From assembly GCA_003134815.1 (NCBI GenBank), contig PLCO01000009.1, positions 189,010 to 253,009 on the forward strand: DNA of 64,000 bases, read 5' to 3'. This stretch comes from Acidobacteriaceae bacterium (GTDB taxonomy: Bacteria > Acidobacteriota > Terriglobia > Terriglobales > Acidobacteriaceae). The translations under genes were made by a program, and so were the position numbers. This document shows, piece after piece, positions 27,095 through 36,009 of the stretch (positions are counted from its first letter, which is position 1; each line of letters opens with the position of its first letter). The notes under the pieces were generated by a model, which was not told the DNA's origin, ran no database searches, and worked only from the letters and a program-made list of their open reading frames with translations.

Positions 27095-30000
27095 ATGAGT
27101 AAGGTTCGAATCAACGATCTCGCGAAAGAGCTGGAAGTAAAGTCTCGCGCGATTCTCGACGTTCTTCCGGAAGTCGGCGTTTCTGGAGGCAAGACGCACT
27201 CCAGTTCGCTGGAGCTGGACGAGGCGGAGAAGGTTCGTGCGCACTTTGCGCGGGCATCGCGGCACACAACGAATGCCGGCGCTGCAACGGGCCGCCATGG
27301 CGCTGAAGCTATTGTCCCCAAGATCGATCTATCGCACATCTCCAAGCCCGGAGATGTGATGAAGGCGCTGCTGGCAAAGAAGAAGGAAGAAGAAGAAGAG
27401 GCGCGCCACCCGCGGGGCACGGCGAAGGCGACAGTCGTTGCGCCAGCCAAGCCTGACACGCCTGCCGCGCAGCCGGCAGCTCCTGTTGCCGCGAAGCCCG
27501 CCGCTGCAATTTTAGCCCGGCCGGAACCGCGCAAGATCGTTCCGCTGCCGCGCTCGGCGCCTCCGATTGTCGCACCTCCGCCGGCCACACCAGCCATCGC
27601 TTCGCGTCCACCTGTAGGGCCCGTTGTCGCCAAGGCTCCGGCCGGCACCGTCGTGGCAACACGCCCGATTATTGTTGTGGCGCCTCCTCCGGCAGGCGTC
27701 GCAAAACCGCCCGCGGCTCCGGCTGCGCGCGATGAAAAGATCGCGGTCAAACCACCCGCAGCAGGTGTTCCTCCGGTTGCTGATGCGGCAAAAGCGTCCG
27801 CAGCGGCGACCGAGCAAGCTTCCGCAGCGCCGCGCGTTCATGCCGCTCCCGCTGCTGGAGCGGCAGGCTCAGTTGGCGCAATCGCCGCCGAATCCACAAG
27901 CGGCGCCAAGGCTGTTGTGCCCGCACCGCGCCGCATGGTGATGCCGCAAACCGGGCCGCGACCTGTTTACAAAGCGTCGATCGCTCCTCAGGCTCCTCCG
28001 GCGGCGGCAACTGGAACGGGGCTGCAGCGCGGCAAACCAATCTTCGATCGCAGGCCGGCATCCGGACCTCCGGGCGCGGGGCAGCGCTTTCCTGGCGGAA
28101 CAGGCGGAACTGGCGCTCCAGGCCAATTCGCTGGAGGCCCTCGGCCAAAGCATCCCACTCGCTCGGGACCGGGCGGATTCGCGGGACCCGGCGGCCCCTC
28201 TGCGCCCGGCGCACGCCCCGGTTTCGGCGCACGGCCAGGTTTTGGAGCGCGCCCAGGGTTCGGTGCGCGTCCAGGCGCAGGCGGCGCACCGACGCCGGAA
28301 ACAGCGCCTCGCCCGCAACGCGCGAGTTCACGCGGCCGTGGACGGGGCAAGCAACAGTACCCGAAGACCAAAGAAGGCCCGATGAAGGGCTTCGTGCCGC
28401 CGCCGCGCTATGGCGGCGCACAATACAGCACCGAGCCGATGCCCATCACTCGCGAGATTACGGTGACGGAGGGCATCAGCGTCAAGGACCTGGCGGAGAA
28501 GCTCGATGTTCGCGCCAAAGACCTGATCGCGACGCTCCTGATGGGTGGCGTTTTCGTAACGGTGAATCAGTCTCTCGACGCCGAGATGGTGAAAGACGTA
28601 GCGGCCAAGTTCGGCGCCGCGGCCACAGTCATCAGCTACGAAGAAGAGCTCGCCAACCAGGCCATCGAAGAAGTGCTTGAGGCCGATAACTCCGACGAGC
28701 TGGAAGTGCCGCGTCCACCCGTAGTGACGGTGATGGGCCACGTCGATCACGGCAAGACTTCGCTGCTCGACGCCATTCGCGAGACGCATGTTGCGGCAGG
28801 CGAAGCAGGCGGAATTACCCAGCACATCGGCGCTTACAAAGTGAAATTTACCAAGGAAGGTTCGCCGGCCTCAGGCCGCGAGATCGTCTTCCTGGATACG
28901 CCGGGCCACGAGGCGTTTACCCGTATGCGCGCGCGCGGCGCAAAGGTAACTGACATCGTGGTCATCGTGGTTGCCGCCGACGACGGAGTGATGCCGCAGA
29001 CACTTGAGGCGATCGATCACGCCAAGGCGGCCGAGGTTCCAATCATTGTCGCGGTGAACAAGATCGACAAGCCGGAGGCTAATCCCGACCGCGTGAAGAA
29101 GCAACTTGCGGATCGTGGACTGATTCCCGAAGAGTGGGCAGGCGCGGGCCAGCAAGGCACGGTTTTTGTCGAGGTCTCAGCGAAGAAGCATATGAACCTC
29201 GATCTGCTGTTGGAGATGATTTGCCTGGTCAGCGACATCAAGGCGCCGAAGGCGACGCCTGGCCGCAAGGCGCTTGGCAGCGTTCTCGAAGCCAAGCTCG
29301 ACCGCGGCCGCGGTGCTGTGGCCACTGTGCTGGTGCAGGATGGAACGCTGCACCTGAATGACAGCTATATTGTCGGGAATACGTTCGGTAAGGTTCGCGC
29401 CATGTTCGACGATCGCGGCCGGCCGATCGAGGAAGCTGGACCTTCGACGCCTGTTGAAGTGCTGGGTCTTGAAAGCATGCCCGACTCCGGCGACACATTC
29501 CTGGTGGTGGCTGATCGCGACAAGGCCAAGGGCATCGCCCAGTACCGGAAGATGAAGGAACGCGATGCGCAACTGGCCAAGAGCTCGCGCGTGTCACTGG
29601 AAGGATTGGCGGAACAGGTTCGGCAATCGGGCATCAAGGATCTGCCGCTGATCATCAAGGGCGATGTGACCGGCTCGGTGGAAGTACTGGCCGACTCGCT
29701 GGTGCTGATGTCAACCGAAAAGGTTCGCGTGAAGGTACTGCACTCGGGTGTGGGATCGATTACCGAAAGCGACGTGCTGCTGGCCACTGCCTCGAACGCC
29801 ATCATCATCGGCTTCAACGTGCGGCCGGAGCGCAAGGCGGCGGAGCTGGCGCAGCAGGAGAACGTGCAGATTCGCCTGCACTCCATTATTTACGAGTTGC
29901 AGGACGAGATTCGCCTGGCCATGCTGGGATTACTGGAGCCTGCCTACAAGGAAAACTACGTGGGCCGCGCGGAAGTCCTCAATGTTTTCCGCATCCCGAA

Positions 30001-30271
30001 AGTGGGCACCATCGCCGGCTGTCGCGTACAGGATGGAGTGATCCGCCGCGACGCGGAGATCAAGGTGATGCGCGACGGGACACAGGTATTCAAGGGCAAG
30101 ATCGCCTCGCTCAAACGCTTCAAGGACGATGCGCGCGAAGTGACCAACGGCATGGAGTGCGGCATTGGCATCGCCAACTTTACAGACGCGAAGGTAGGCG
30201 ACATTCTGGAGGCGTTTAGCACGGAGAAGCTGGCCGCCGACCTGGGCGCGCTGACGTCAGCAAAGGCGTAG
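27095..30271 (+). CDS. infB: Translation initiation factor IF-2
   Basis: A GTPase that brings fMet-tRNA to the 30S subunit and promotes subunit joining. The chosen ATG ([18 protein letters not shown]) follows GAGGCGG and gives 1,058 residues; the track start nine codons earlier has no support. The N-terminal helical IF2 domain is followed by about 350 residues of Ala/Pro-rich low complexity, including four tandem GARPGFG units near residues 370-395. A second IF2_N-like segment ([21 protein letters not shown]) comes next, then the G domain (GHVDHGKT near 550, [12 protein letters not shown]) and domains II-IV to the C-terminus. It is the last gene of rimP-nusA-infB and is followed by a terminator. 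Confidence 0.97.
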   Translation: MSKVRINDLAKELEVKSRAILDVLPEVGVSGGKTHSSSLELDEAEKVRAHFARASRHTTNAGAATGRHGAEAIVPKIDLSHISKPGDVMKALLAKKKEEEEEARHPRGTAKATVVAPAKPDTPAAQPAAPVAAKPAAAILARPEPRKIVPLPRSAPPIVAPPPATPAIASRPPVGPVVAKAPAGTVVATRPIIVVAPPPAGVAKPPAAPAARDEKIAVKPPAAGVPPVADAAKASAAATEQASAAPRVHAAPAAGAAGSVGAIAAESTSGAKAVVPAPRRMVMPQTGPRPVYKASIAPQAPPAAATGTGLQRGKPIFDRRPASGPPGAGQRFPGGTGGTGAPGQFAGGPRPKHPTRSGPGGFAGPGGPSAPGARPGFGARPGFGARPGFGARPGAGGAPTPETAPRPQRASSRGRGRGKQQYPKTKEGPMKGFVPPPRYGGAQYSTEPMPITREITVTEGISVKDLAEKLDVRAKDLIATLLMGGVFVTVNQSLDAEMVKDVAAKFGAAATVISYEEELANQAIEEVLEADNSDELEVPRPPVVTVMGHVDHGKTSLLDAIRETHVAAGEAGGITQHIGAYKVKFTKEGSPASGREIVFLDTPGHEAFTRMRARGAKVTDIVVIVVAADDGVMPQTLEAIDHAKAAEVPIIVAVNKIDKPEANPDRVKKQLADRGLIPEEWAGAGQQGTVFVEVSAKKHMNLDLLLEMICLVSDIKAPKATPGRKALGSVLEAKLDRGRGAVATVLVQDGTLHLNDSYIVGNTFGKVRAMFDDRGRPIEEAGPSTPVEVLGLESMPDSGDTFLVVADRDKAKGIAQYRKMKERDAQLAKSSRVSLEGLAEQVRQSGIKDLPLIIKGDVTGSVEVLADSLVLMSTEKVRVKVLHSGVGSITESDVLLATASNAIIIGFNVRPERKAAELAQQENVQIRLHSIIYELQDEIRLAMLGLLEPAYKENYVGRAEVLNVFRIPKVGTIAGCRVQDGVIRRDAEIKVMRDGTQVFKGKIASLKRFKDDAREVTNGMECGIGIANFTDAKVGDILEAFSTEKLAADLGALTSAKA

Positions 30272-30297
30272 CTAGAGTCGAAATTCAAGAGACAACC

Positions 30298-30333
30298 GGC
30301 CTGCTTTTCACAACGAGAAGCGGGCCATTTTTT
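30298..30333 (+). terminator. Intrinsic terminator after infB
   Basis: GGCCTGCTT and AAGCGGGCC pair over nine positions with one wobble, with a short A/C-rich loop, followed by ATTTTTT. It lies 26 bases after the infB stop and ends the rimP-nusA-infB operon, so rbfA is not read from this promoter. Confidence 0.85.
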
Positions 30334-30435
30334 CCTGGCCCCTCCGGAAAAACTCTCCGCGCTTTCTCCTCACCCGGCCGCGCGCACTACCGTTGACCCA
30401 GAGTAGAAGGGCGGATTACACTCCGGGCAAGGCCC

Positions 30436-30933
30436 GTGCCCAGCATTCACATAACGATTTCTGGCAGCATGGTGGCTTTGTACGCTGCGGTTGTATCCAC
30501 GATAACCGGCAGTGTGCAACTGTGGCATTTCTTTCGCGACAGGGCCCGGATAAAACTCACAGTTCAACGAAACATGGAAATTATTGGGGGCCCTATACAT
30601 CGAAAAGGATTGACGATAATTCGCGTGTCCAATCGTGGCCGCCGACCTGTGACGATCACCTCTGTGGGTGCTCAGCGCATCTTTCCAGACACGCACATCG
30701 TCATTCCAGAATGTACTCCGCAACTGCCGTATGAACTGACGGAGGGAAAGAGCTTGATGGCGATTATCCCTCCATGCGATTTGGATTTTTCAAGAATAGC
30801 TTTGTGGGAAGCCTTTGACGCCGTGGGTCGCCCGTACCAGCTGTATGTGGCTCGGTGGTGCATCCGGACGATGTCGCGAGTGCGATGGCGGCTCAAATGG
30901 ATGCAGGACAAGAAGAAGAAACGAACGGCCTGA
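30436..30933 (+). CDS. Hypothetical protein with one N-terminal membrane segment
   Basis: I do not recognise the family. The ORF encodes up to 165 residues. A hydrophobic stretch near residues 9-30 (SGSMVALYAAVVSTITGSVQLW) looks like a single membrane anchor. It is followed by a basic segment (FFRDRARIKLTVQRN), then a probable beta-rich soluble domain (GLTIIRVSNRGRRPVTITSVG) and a very basic C-terminus (MQDKKKKRTA). The track start is a GTG; the ATG at 30469 is an alternative that would begin inside the hydrophobic segment. No ribosome-binding site is clear. It precedes another small exported protein by 22 bases, so the two may form an operon. Codon use looks less GC-rich than in the neighbours, a weak hint of transfer. 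Confidence 0.6.
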   Translation: MPSIHITISGSMVALYAAVVSTITGSVQLWHFFRDRARIKLTVQRNMEIIGGPIHRKGLTIIRVSNRGRRPVTITSVGAQRIFPDTHIVIPECTPQLPYELTEGKSLMAIIPPCDLDFSRIALWEAFDAVGRPYQLYVARWCIRTMSRVRWRLKWMQDKKKKRTA

Positions 30934-30955
30934 GTAAATGCGGAACGGAGCACAA

Positions 30956-31426
30956 ATGAGAGTTAGACTTGCATTCAGCTTAATTTGCTTGTTTTTTCTG
31001 TTCGCTTTGCTGCCAACAGCGAATGCCCAGACCGTGAGTGGAAATAGCGACCTGGCCTCCGCTGTTGGTAAGTGGAAAGAGTCGAATGAGGGCGTGAGTC
31101 TGTTCTGTGCTCGCGTGACGACTCAAAAGGCAGTGATAGAAGGTAACAGCAGGGGGGTCTGTTTCCTGACTGAAGCGCAAGCCGACGCAAAAGACTCTGT
31201 CGTTATTTCCACGAATGCCTATCCTGTTGCAAGTTGGGACGACCATACTCTCAGTGCGGTAACGGAACTTTATGTAGACAAGAATGGGGACCAAACCAGC
31301 AAGACCAGCCTTGGTGCAATCAAGCTTGTATTCCGCCTAGTCCTAAACCTCGATACACATCAGTTGACGAAGTTTGTTGAGGCGAGCACTGGTAACACTG
31401 TTGGATATCATCTTGTGGGGCAGTAA
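30956..31426 (+). CDS. Hypothetical secreted protein
   Basis: A 156-residue protein of unknown family. I start it at the ATG at 30956, which has GGAG nine bases upstream and opens a clear signal peptide (MRVRLAFSLICLFFLFALLPTANAQ); the track start is six codons earlier. The mature part is mixed alpha/beta with two cysteines (FCARV and RGVCFL) that could form a disulfide. Its charged, polar character suits a periplasmic or secreted protein. It follows the membrane-anchored hypothetical gene and is convergent with the MazF-like toxin gene. No function can be proposed. Confidence 0.65.
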   Translation: MRVRLAFSLICLFFLFALLPTANAQTVSGNSDLASAVGKWKESNEGVSLFCARVTTQKAVIEGNSRGVCFLTEAQADAKDSVVISTNAYPVASWDDHTLSAVTELYVDKNGDQTSKTSLGAIKLVFRLVLNLDTHQLTKFVEASTGNTVGYHLVGQ

Positions 31427-31460
31427 GGGCATGCGTCCTCAGCTGATCGGGTTTTCATGG

Positions 31461-31805
31461 TCAGTCCTTGCGGCCGGGAGCTGCAAGGCCCAGAAAAACC
31501 AGGATGGCGCGGTTCAGCCGCACTATATCCTCATCGCTGAGGCGGCCGGCTCTGGCTCCAATCCTCGACTTGGGAACGGTGGAGATCTTATCGACCATCA
31601 AACGGCAGACGGCGCGAAGTCCATTGCTCGTGCTGGGCTCAACTGCCAACCGGAACAACGGTGCATCGATTGCATCCGTCGTGAATGCGCAAATGGCGAT
31701 CGATTCCGTCCTGTCAAAGCGGTCGTCTTGAAGAATCACCGCCGGGCGGGGCTTTCCTGCGTAGTCCTTGCCGCCGGCAACGGTCCAGATTTCGCCGCGC
31801 TTCAT
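31461..31805 (-). CDS. MazF/PemK-family endoribonuclease toxin
   Basis: A 114-residue toxin of the MazF/PemK family, whose members cleave mRNA at short sequence motifs and halt translation. The N-terminus MKRGEIWTVAGG is the family hallmark, followed by KPRPAVILQDD and the beta-barrel core up to LRAVCRLMVDKISTVPKSRIG. The chosen ATG at 31805 overlaps the antitoxin stop in an ATGA arrangement; the track start four codons upstream is less likely. It is second in a two-gene operon whose upstream region carries a 20-bp palindrome. The family call is strong; the cleavage sequence is unknown. Confidence 0.9.
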   Translation of the reverse strand: MKRGEIWTVAGGKDYAGKPRPAVILQDDRFDRTESIAICAFTTDAIDAPLFRLAVEPSTSNGLRAVCRLMVDKISTVPKSRIGARAGRLSDEDIVRLNRAILVFLGLAAPGRKD

Positions 31806-32026
31806 GCGCTGTCCCAATCGGAAACGGCGTCGATGAACACCTGGTCGCCCTTTGCGCGCGGACTTCTCGCCACGGCAAGGGACTGGCGGCGCGCTTCCTT
31901 TGCGAACGCAGGGAGACGAACGTCAGGCACCCAGATCTGAATGGGCCTGAGTCCCTGCCGGCGAAGCCGTTGACGGTGTGCCCTTACCTTGTCCCGAGAC
32001 GGCGGGGCTTGAGATCGTATCGGCAC
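31802..32026 (-). CDS. MazE-like antitoxin (DUF3018 type)
   Basis: Short antitoxin of about 74 residues paired with the MazF-like toxin. RDKVRAHRQRLRRQGLRPIQIWVPD and FAKEARRQSLAVA match the DUF3018 antitoxin pattern, with a basic N-terminal DNA-contacting region and an acidic C-terminus (QVFIDAVSDWDSA). The track uses an ATG at 32038, which lies inside a perfect palindrome and has no ribosome-binding site. I prefer the GTG at 32026, which has the full GGAGGTGA Shine-Dalgarno sequence five bases upstream. The stop overlaps the toxin start. Autorepression through the palindrome is expected from the family. Confidence 0.85.
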   Translation of the reverse strand: MPIRSQAPPSRDKVRAHRQRLRRQGLRPIQIWVPDVRLPAFAKEARRQSLAVARSPRAKGDQVFIDAVSDWDSA

Positions 32027-32036
32027 ATTCACCTCC

Positions 32037-32056
32037 ATAGGTTACATGTAACCTAT
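32037..32056. promoter_or_regulatory. Perfect 20-bp palindrome, likely MazE/MazEF operator
   Basis: ATAGGTTACATGTAACCTAT is an exact palindrome lying immediately upstream of the GGAGG ribosome-binding site of the antitoxin gene. Its position at the start of a toxin-antitoxin operon, and the habit of such operons to autoregulate, make it a strong operator candidate. Confidence 0.75.
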
Positions 32057-32123
32057 CACGATTCGTCTCCTTGGCTCAAGCCTGCTGCGGTTCTCATTTC
32101 CATTGACCGCTGGCCAAGTAAGG

Positions 32124-33155
32124 TCAGGCTATTGCGTCCCGCAGCCAGACGGCGGCGTCGAAGCTGTGCGCGCAGGTGTAGCCTTCGTCTGTGTATAGCT
32201 CGATGGCCTCGGCATTGGCTTCAGTGACCGTGAGAGAGATTTCCGAGGCTCCCAGACGCGTAAAGCTGTGGGCGGCCTGGGCCAGAAGCATTCGGGCCAG
32301 ACCGCGACGGCGGAACGCGGGATGAACGCAGACCTGGGTCAGGTGCCCGCTCTGCGAGCTGACCCGAGAGCCGAGCACGAGGGCTGCTAGTTCGCGGCTG
32401 GCTCGTTCCACGACGACGAATGACGCCGGCTGAGAAAAAGTGCCGCAGCCGGCATAGTGGACGATGTTGTTGAGGAAGCGCATAGAGCCGTGTACCGAGC
32501 GATATTGGTCGTTGATCAAGCTGTCAGGATGGTCGCGGTAGGCTTCACAGATGAGCCGCGCAGCCGGGGCGAGATCTGCCTCGCGCCACGGGCGAAATTC
32601 CAGATTGGCGGGAAGAATCACCTGCGGTGGCTTCGAATCACCGCGCAACTGTTGCACCAGAAAGAGTCTGCGAAAGATCTCGAACCCGGCTTCGCCGAAG
32701 ATTGTGCCGTAGGCGCCCGAGGAATGAAGAAGCAATTGCGCTTCAATGCGCTCGACGTGCGGAGAGTTGAGCAACAACTCCAGAAGATGGCGGAGCAGTG
32801 TTTGTTCAATGGGGGAAGACTGGGCGGAAGGAGAATCCGCGGCATGAGAAGACGCGGTGGGCGCTGCACCGGCGCCGTTCGACTGGCTGGGCAGCGCGAA
32901 GACATCACCGATGACGGCCTTGGTCTCTTCATACACGCAGAAGACGTAGCCCATTACGCGGCCGGAGGCAAGCGCTGCGTAGCCGGGGAGCATGTGATTG
33001 TCAAGATACTGCATGAGCAAGCGCGACGAAGCCTGGTAGTCCCAATGGAGACGGCGCTGCCACAACTCACCTTCCGCCTCCAGCACCGGCCGCAGGATGG
33101 GAGCCGCGAAGTGCCGCAGGTCAAGGATTTCGAACGCGTTTGCGGATGTCTGCAT
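32124..33155 (-). CDS. GNAT-family N-acetyltransferase
   Basis: A 343-residue protein with a C-terminal GNAT acetyltransferase domain: HLTQVCVHPAFRRRGLARMLL carries the acetyl-CoA pyrophosphate-binding RRRGLA turn, and ISLTVTEANAEAIELYTDEGY is the typical end of the fold. The N-terminal half (residues 1-185) looks like a second, degenerate GNAT-like domain with YAALASGRVMGYVFCVYEE, interrupted by a Ser/Ala/Pro-rich linker near residues 90-115. The substrate cannot be predicted. There is no signal peptide, so it is cytosolic. It lies upstream of the MazEF-like pair on the same strand, 98 bases away, and is probably independent. Confidence 0.83.
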   Translation of the reverse strand: MQTSANAFEILDLRHFAAPILRPVLEAEGELWQRRLHWDYQASSRLLMQYLDNHMLPGYAALASGRVMGYVFCVYEETKAVIGDVFALPSQSNGAGAAPTASSHAADSPSAQSSPIEQTLLRHLLELLLNSPHVERIEAQLLLHSSGAYGTIFGEAGFEIFRRLFLVQQLRGDSKPPQVILPANLEFRPWREADLAPAARLICEAYRDHPDSLINDQYRSVHGSMRFLNNIVHYAGCGTFSQPASFVVVERASRELAALVLGSRVSSQSGHLTQVCVHPAFRRRGLARMLLAQAAHSFTRLGASEISLTVTEANAEAIELYTDEGYTCAHSFDAAVWLRDAIA

Positions 33156-33345
33156 TCCTTCTCAATCTAACGCCTGGCTGCATTGCTTCATGGCCTATAC
33201 GCATGTGGGACGCGCTGGTTGCTCCTGAGACCACTCGAATCAAAAAAGAGGCTGGAAAAATTCTCGCTGAGCGAGCGGCGCGCTCGGAAAGACCCTTTCG
33301 GCAACTTTGACACGAGATCGCTTGCCGCCGCAAGCTGACGGACAT

Positions 33346-35166
33346 TTATTTGCTGCTTACGAGGTAAACTTCCAACCCCTGTTCCGGCCACGCGAAGAGT
33401 TGCTGATACTGGCGGCCCTCAAGAAGCTCGCTCAGCGCAAGCTGTGTGTCAAGATCCACGCCGTGGCGCCCCTGGATTCGCGCAACAAGGATGTGCTGGC
33501 CATCGGGCACGCCACTGTCGTCGTAGTTCACGACCTCGTGGTTGCGATAGAACGAGAGCCCGAACTCAGCGTCACGACGAACTCGGAAAACAGCAACAGT
33601 CTCGCTTGCAGAGACCTGTTCTCCGATTCGCTGAGCCAGCGGCCGCGCGGAATAAGTGCGATCGAGAAGATGGATGACGCGCTTGGTTGAATCGAGTCCC
33701 GGAATGCCAAAGAACGGGCCAACACCGTAAACGAAAAGGACGAGCACGAAGAGGATGCCACACGTACCAGTCCGGAGCCGGGCTACGCCGAAGCCTTTTG
33801 TGACAACCAGAATCAAAAGGGCCGCACCAATGGCAGCCAAAGAGGCCGCAACGATTGCGTGGGCAGGCGGCATGGCTGCGGAGCGAGCCAGCGACGCGGC
33901 TGCGCCATGTACGACAAACCATGGCAGAAGAAGCGCAACTATCGTCATCGCGCCACACAGCGCGGCATGGCCGAGAAGAATCCAGCGGTTCAATCCGGGC
34001 TGCCTGCGGCGATAAAGGTAGTCTCCGGTGAGAATGGTGATGGGCGGGATAGCGGGAAGAATGTAGCCGGGGAGCTTGGATTGCGAAAAGGAGAAGAAGA
34101 CCACGGGAATGAAGGCCCACAGCACCAGGAACTCAGGAAATGCGTCGCCGGGTCGCGTGGGCAAAGGCTTTCCTGCCCGGGAATGGCGCAGCCGCCACTC
34201 GGCCACCGAAGTAAGAATGCCGTCGACGAGGGCGCGCACCGCTATCACAGTCCACGGCATCAAGCCGAGCACCATCACCGCCAGGTAATACCAGAACGGC
34301 TGGCTATGCTGGTAGCGGTCGGTTGCGAAGCGTTGCAGGTTGTGCTCGAGGAAGAACTCGCGAAAGAAAGTCGGATTCTGATGCTGAACGGCAATGAACC
34401 ATGGCAGCACCATGGCAAAGTAGAGCAGCACTCCCGGCCACCAGAACGAGCGCAGAATTATGTTCCACTCGCGGCGCAGAAAGGCAAATGCAGCGATGAT
34501 GAGAAACGCGAGGAGAGGCGCGACCGGCCCTTTGGCGAGTGTCGCCAATCCCGTAAAGAAATAAATATCGTAGAGCCAGAACTTGGAATTGGTTTCATAC
34601 CATGCGTACCAGCCGAGCAGACCGATGGCCAACGGCGCGGCCATCTGCATATCGGTAGAGGCTCCCCGCGCGAAGGCCATCATACCGGCGCAGGAGACCG
34701 TGATGAGCGCCGCATCAAGATGGCCCCCGGGCCGGAATCGCTTCATGTGTAGATAAATGAGCGCGGCCATGATGAAGGCGAAGGTAAACGACGGCAGGCG
34801 TGCAGCCCAATCGTGAACGCCAAAGTCCTGGAAGACGAACATCGCACGCCAGTAATAGAGCGCAGGCTTCTCCAGCCACGGATGTCCATATAGGTAAGGC
34901 GTTACGCAGGCGCTGAGCCGCTCTTTGAGCGTGCCCGCAGCGTCGAAGCGCACCAGCATTTCGTGTGCGATTTGCGCATAGCGTGGTTCATCCGCGCCCA
35001 CCAGCCCCAGGCCATCGCCACCGAGGAACGGCGTAACCCCATAGACCAGGAAAAATACGCTGGATGCAAGAAAGACAGCCGCCTCAATGATGGTGGACCG
35101 GCGAGGCATGCACCACTGCCGGCGCGCGGCTTTTTCCGGAACCGGCGGTTCCACGGAATTCTCCAT
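33346..35166 (-). CDS. ArnT/PMT-like membrane glycosyltransferase
   Basis: A 606-residue polytopic membrane protein of the GT-C glycosyltransferase class, related to ArnT (aminoarabinose transfer to lipid A) and protein O-mannosyltransferases. The first periplasmic loop carries ADEPRYAQIAHEML, the conserved acidic motif of the active site. About a dozen membrane helices follow (AALIYLHMKRF, LATLAKGPVAPLLAFLIIAAFAFL, VFFSFSQSKLPGYILPAIPP), and a soluble C-terminal domain closes the chain. KLPGYILPAIP is typical of the ArnT branch. Use of undecaprenyl-phosphate sugars is inferred from the family; the acceptor is not known. The ATG at 35166 is chosen over the track's TTG. Three 17-bp repeats touch this start, and rbfA lies upstream on the same strand. 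Confidence 0.87.
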   Translation of the reverse strand: MENSVEPPVPEKAARRQWCMPRRSTIIEAAVFLASSVFFLVYGVTPFLGGDGLGLVGADEPRYAQIAHEMLVRFDAAGTLKERLSACVTPYLYGHPWLEKPALYYWRAMFVFQDFGVHDWAARLPSFTFAFIMAALIYLHMKRFRPGGHLDAALITVSCAGMMAFARGASTDMQMAAPLAIGLLGWYAWYETNSKFWLYDIYFFTGLATLAKGPVAPLLAFLIIAAFAFLRREWNIILRSFWWPGVLLYFAMVLPWFIAVQHQNPTFFREFFLEHNLQRFATDRYQHSQPFWYYLAVMVLGLMPWTVIAVRALVDGILTSVAEWRLRHSRAGKPLPTRPGDAFPEFLVLWAFIPVVFFSFSQSKLPGYILPAIPPITILTGDYLYRRRQPGLNRWILLGHAALCGAMTIVALLLPWFVVHGAAASLARSAAMPPAHAIVAASLAAIGAALLILVVTKGFGVARLRTGTCGILFVLVLFVYGVGPFFGIPGLDSTKRVIHLLDRTYSARPLAQRIGEQVSASETVAVFRVRRDAEFGLSFYRNHEVVNYDDSGVPDGQHILVARIQGRHGVDLDTQLALSELLEGRQYQQLFAWPEQGLEVYLVSSK

Positions 35167-35168
35167 CT

Positions 35169-35219
35169 CCGGCAATACTCCAGTTCCCGCAATATTCGAG
35201 TTCCGTCAATACTTTGGGG
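35169..35219 (-). repeat. 17-bp tandem repeat x3 abutting the ArnT-like start
   Basis: ccggcaatactccagtt, cccgcaatattcgagtt and ccgtcaatactttgggg lie end to end (35169-35185, 35186-35202, 35203-35219), two bases from the start codon at 35166. The conserved core is CNGNCAATAnTnnnGTT. Confidence 0.8.
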
Positions 35220-35366
35220 GGAGCGTGAACAGCCTGCCCCGAGCAGGACGAAAGCCTTCATTTCTTGCAGGGCGGATGGGGGAACCCGGCCGGGCCTGCG
35301 CGTCCTTCGCGCTTCCGAGCGGCGCGAAGATTCTTATCAGGCTCGGCAGGGTTAAGGCTAACAGAT

Positions 35367-35825
35367 TCAGGCGGGTGAATTTGCATCTGCGGGGCCCGTT
35401 TTCGGTGAGCTTTGAGGCCGCCCGGAAGCCTTGGGCGAACCGCCAACCGAAGGGCTGGATTTGCGTCCCCGGCTCATCAGTTCCTCAATGCGGGCCTGGA
35501 AGCGGCCCGACCTGTCGGCGAGGAAACTGAGTTCAGGCACATGGCGTACGCCCATCCGCTCTTTCAATTCGCTGCGAATATAACCCTTGGCCGCCTCGAG
35601 ACCGGCAATGGTTTGCGCTTCGGACTTGACGATATCCTTTACCGTGCTATCAATGGCGACGTAAACGCGAGCCGATTTTCCGCCAGGATTGAGTGCCACT
35701 TCGCTTACGTGGCAGAAGTCGATGCGCGGATCGGAGAGCTCGCCTTCGATCATTGCGCCGATTTCTTCCTTCAGCGTCTCCGCCACCCGGTTCTGATGAT
35801 GTTTCCTTGCTCTGTGCTCCGGCAT
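35367..35825 (-). CDS. rbfA: 30S ribosome-binding factor RbfA
   Basis: A 152-residue KH-type protein that binds immature 30S subunits during late 16S maturation. The track ORF starts 97 codons too early. The real N-terminus is MPEHRARKHHQNRVAETLKEE at 35825, preceded by a G-rich ribosome-binding site (GAGGGGGG). Diagnostic stretches are LSDPRIDFCHVSEVALNPGGKSARVYV and RSELKERMGVRHVPELSFLADRS. The last 30 or so residues are a Ser/Pro-rich tail beyond the usual 115-120 residue core. In many bacteria rbfA follows infB. Here it is 5 kb away on the opposite strand with its own upstream region, followed by the ArnT-like gene. Confidence 0.93.
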   Translation of the reverse strand: MPEHRARKHHQNRVAETLKEEIGAMIEGELSDPRIDFCHVSEVALNPGGKSARVYVAIDSTVKDIVKSEAQTIAGLEAAKGYIRSELKERMGVRHVPELSFLADRSGRFQARIEELMSRGRKSSPSVGGSPKASGRPQSSPKTGPADANSPA

Positions 35826-36009
35826 GGCGCCCCCCCTCGATTCCCACGGGCGAAGAGCTGACCGTGGGCCGCTTGCTGGCTCAAACCACTCAGGATAACA
35901 GACAGGAAAATTTCGGGCACGAAACTTGCGGGCGAGACTCGCACGCGTGTGCTGGATGGCCGGCTGCTGAGCTGTTGCCTTGAAAGCTCCGCGATGGGCG
36001 GACGAGCGG

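Noticed and set aside
27105-27118. GGTTCGAATC string resembling a tRNA T-loop
   Set aside because: It is the coding start of infB (KVRIND), with no acceptor or anticodon stem around it.
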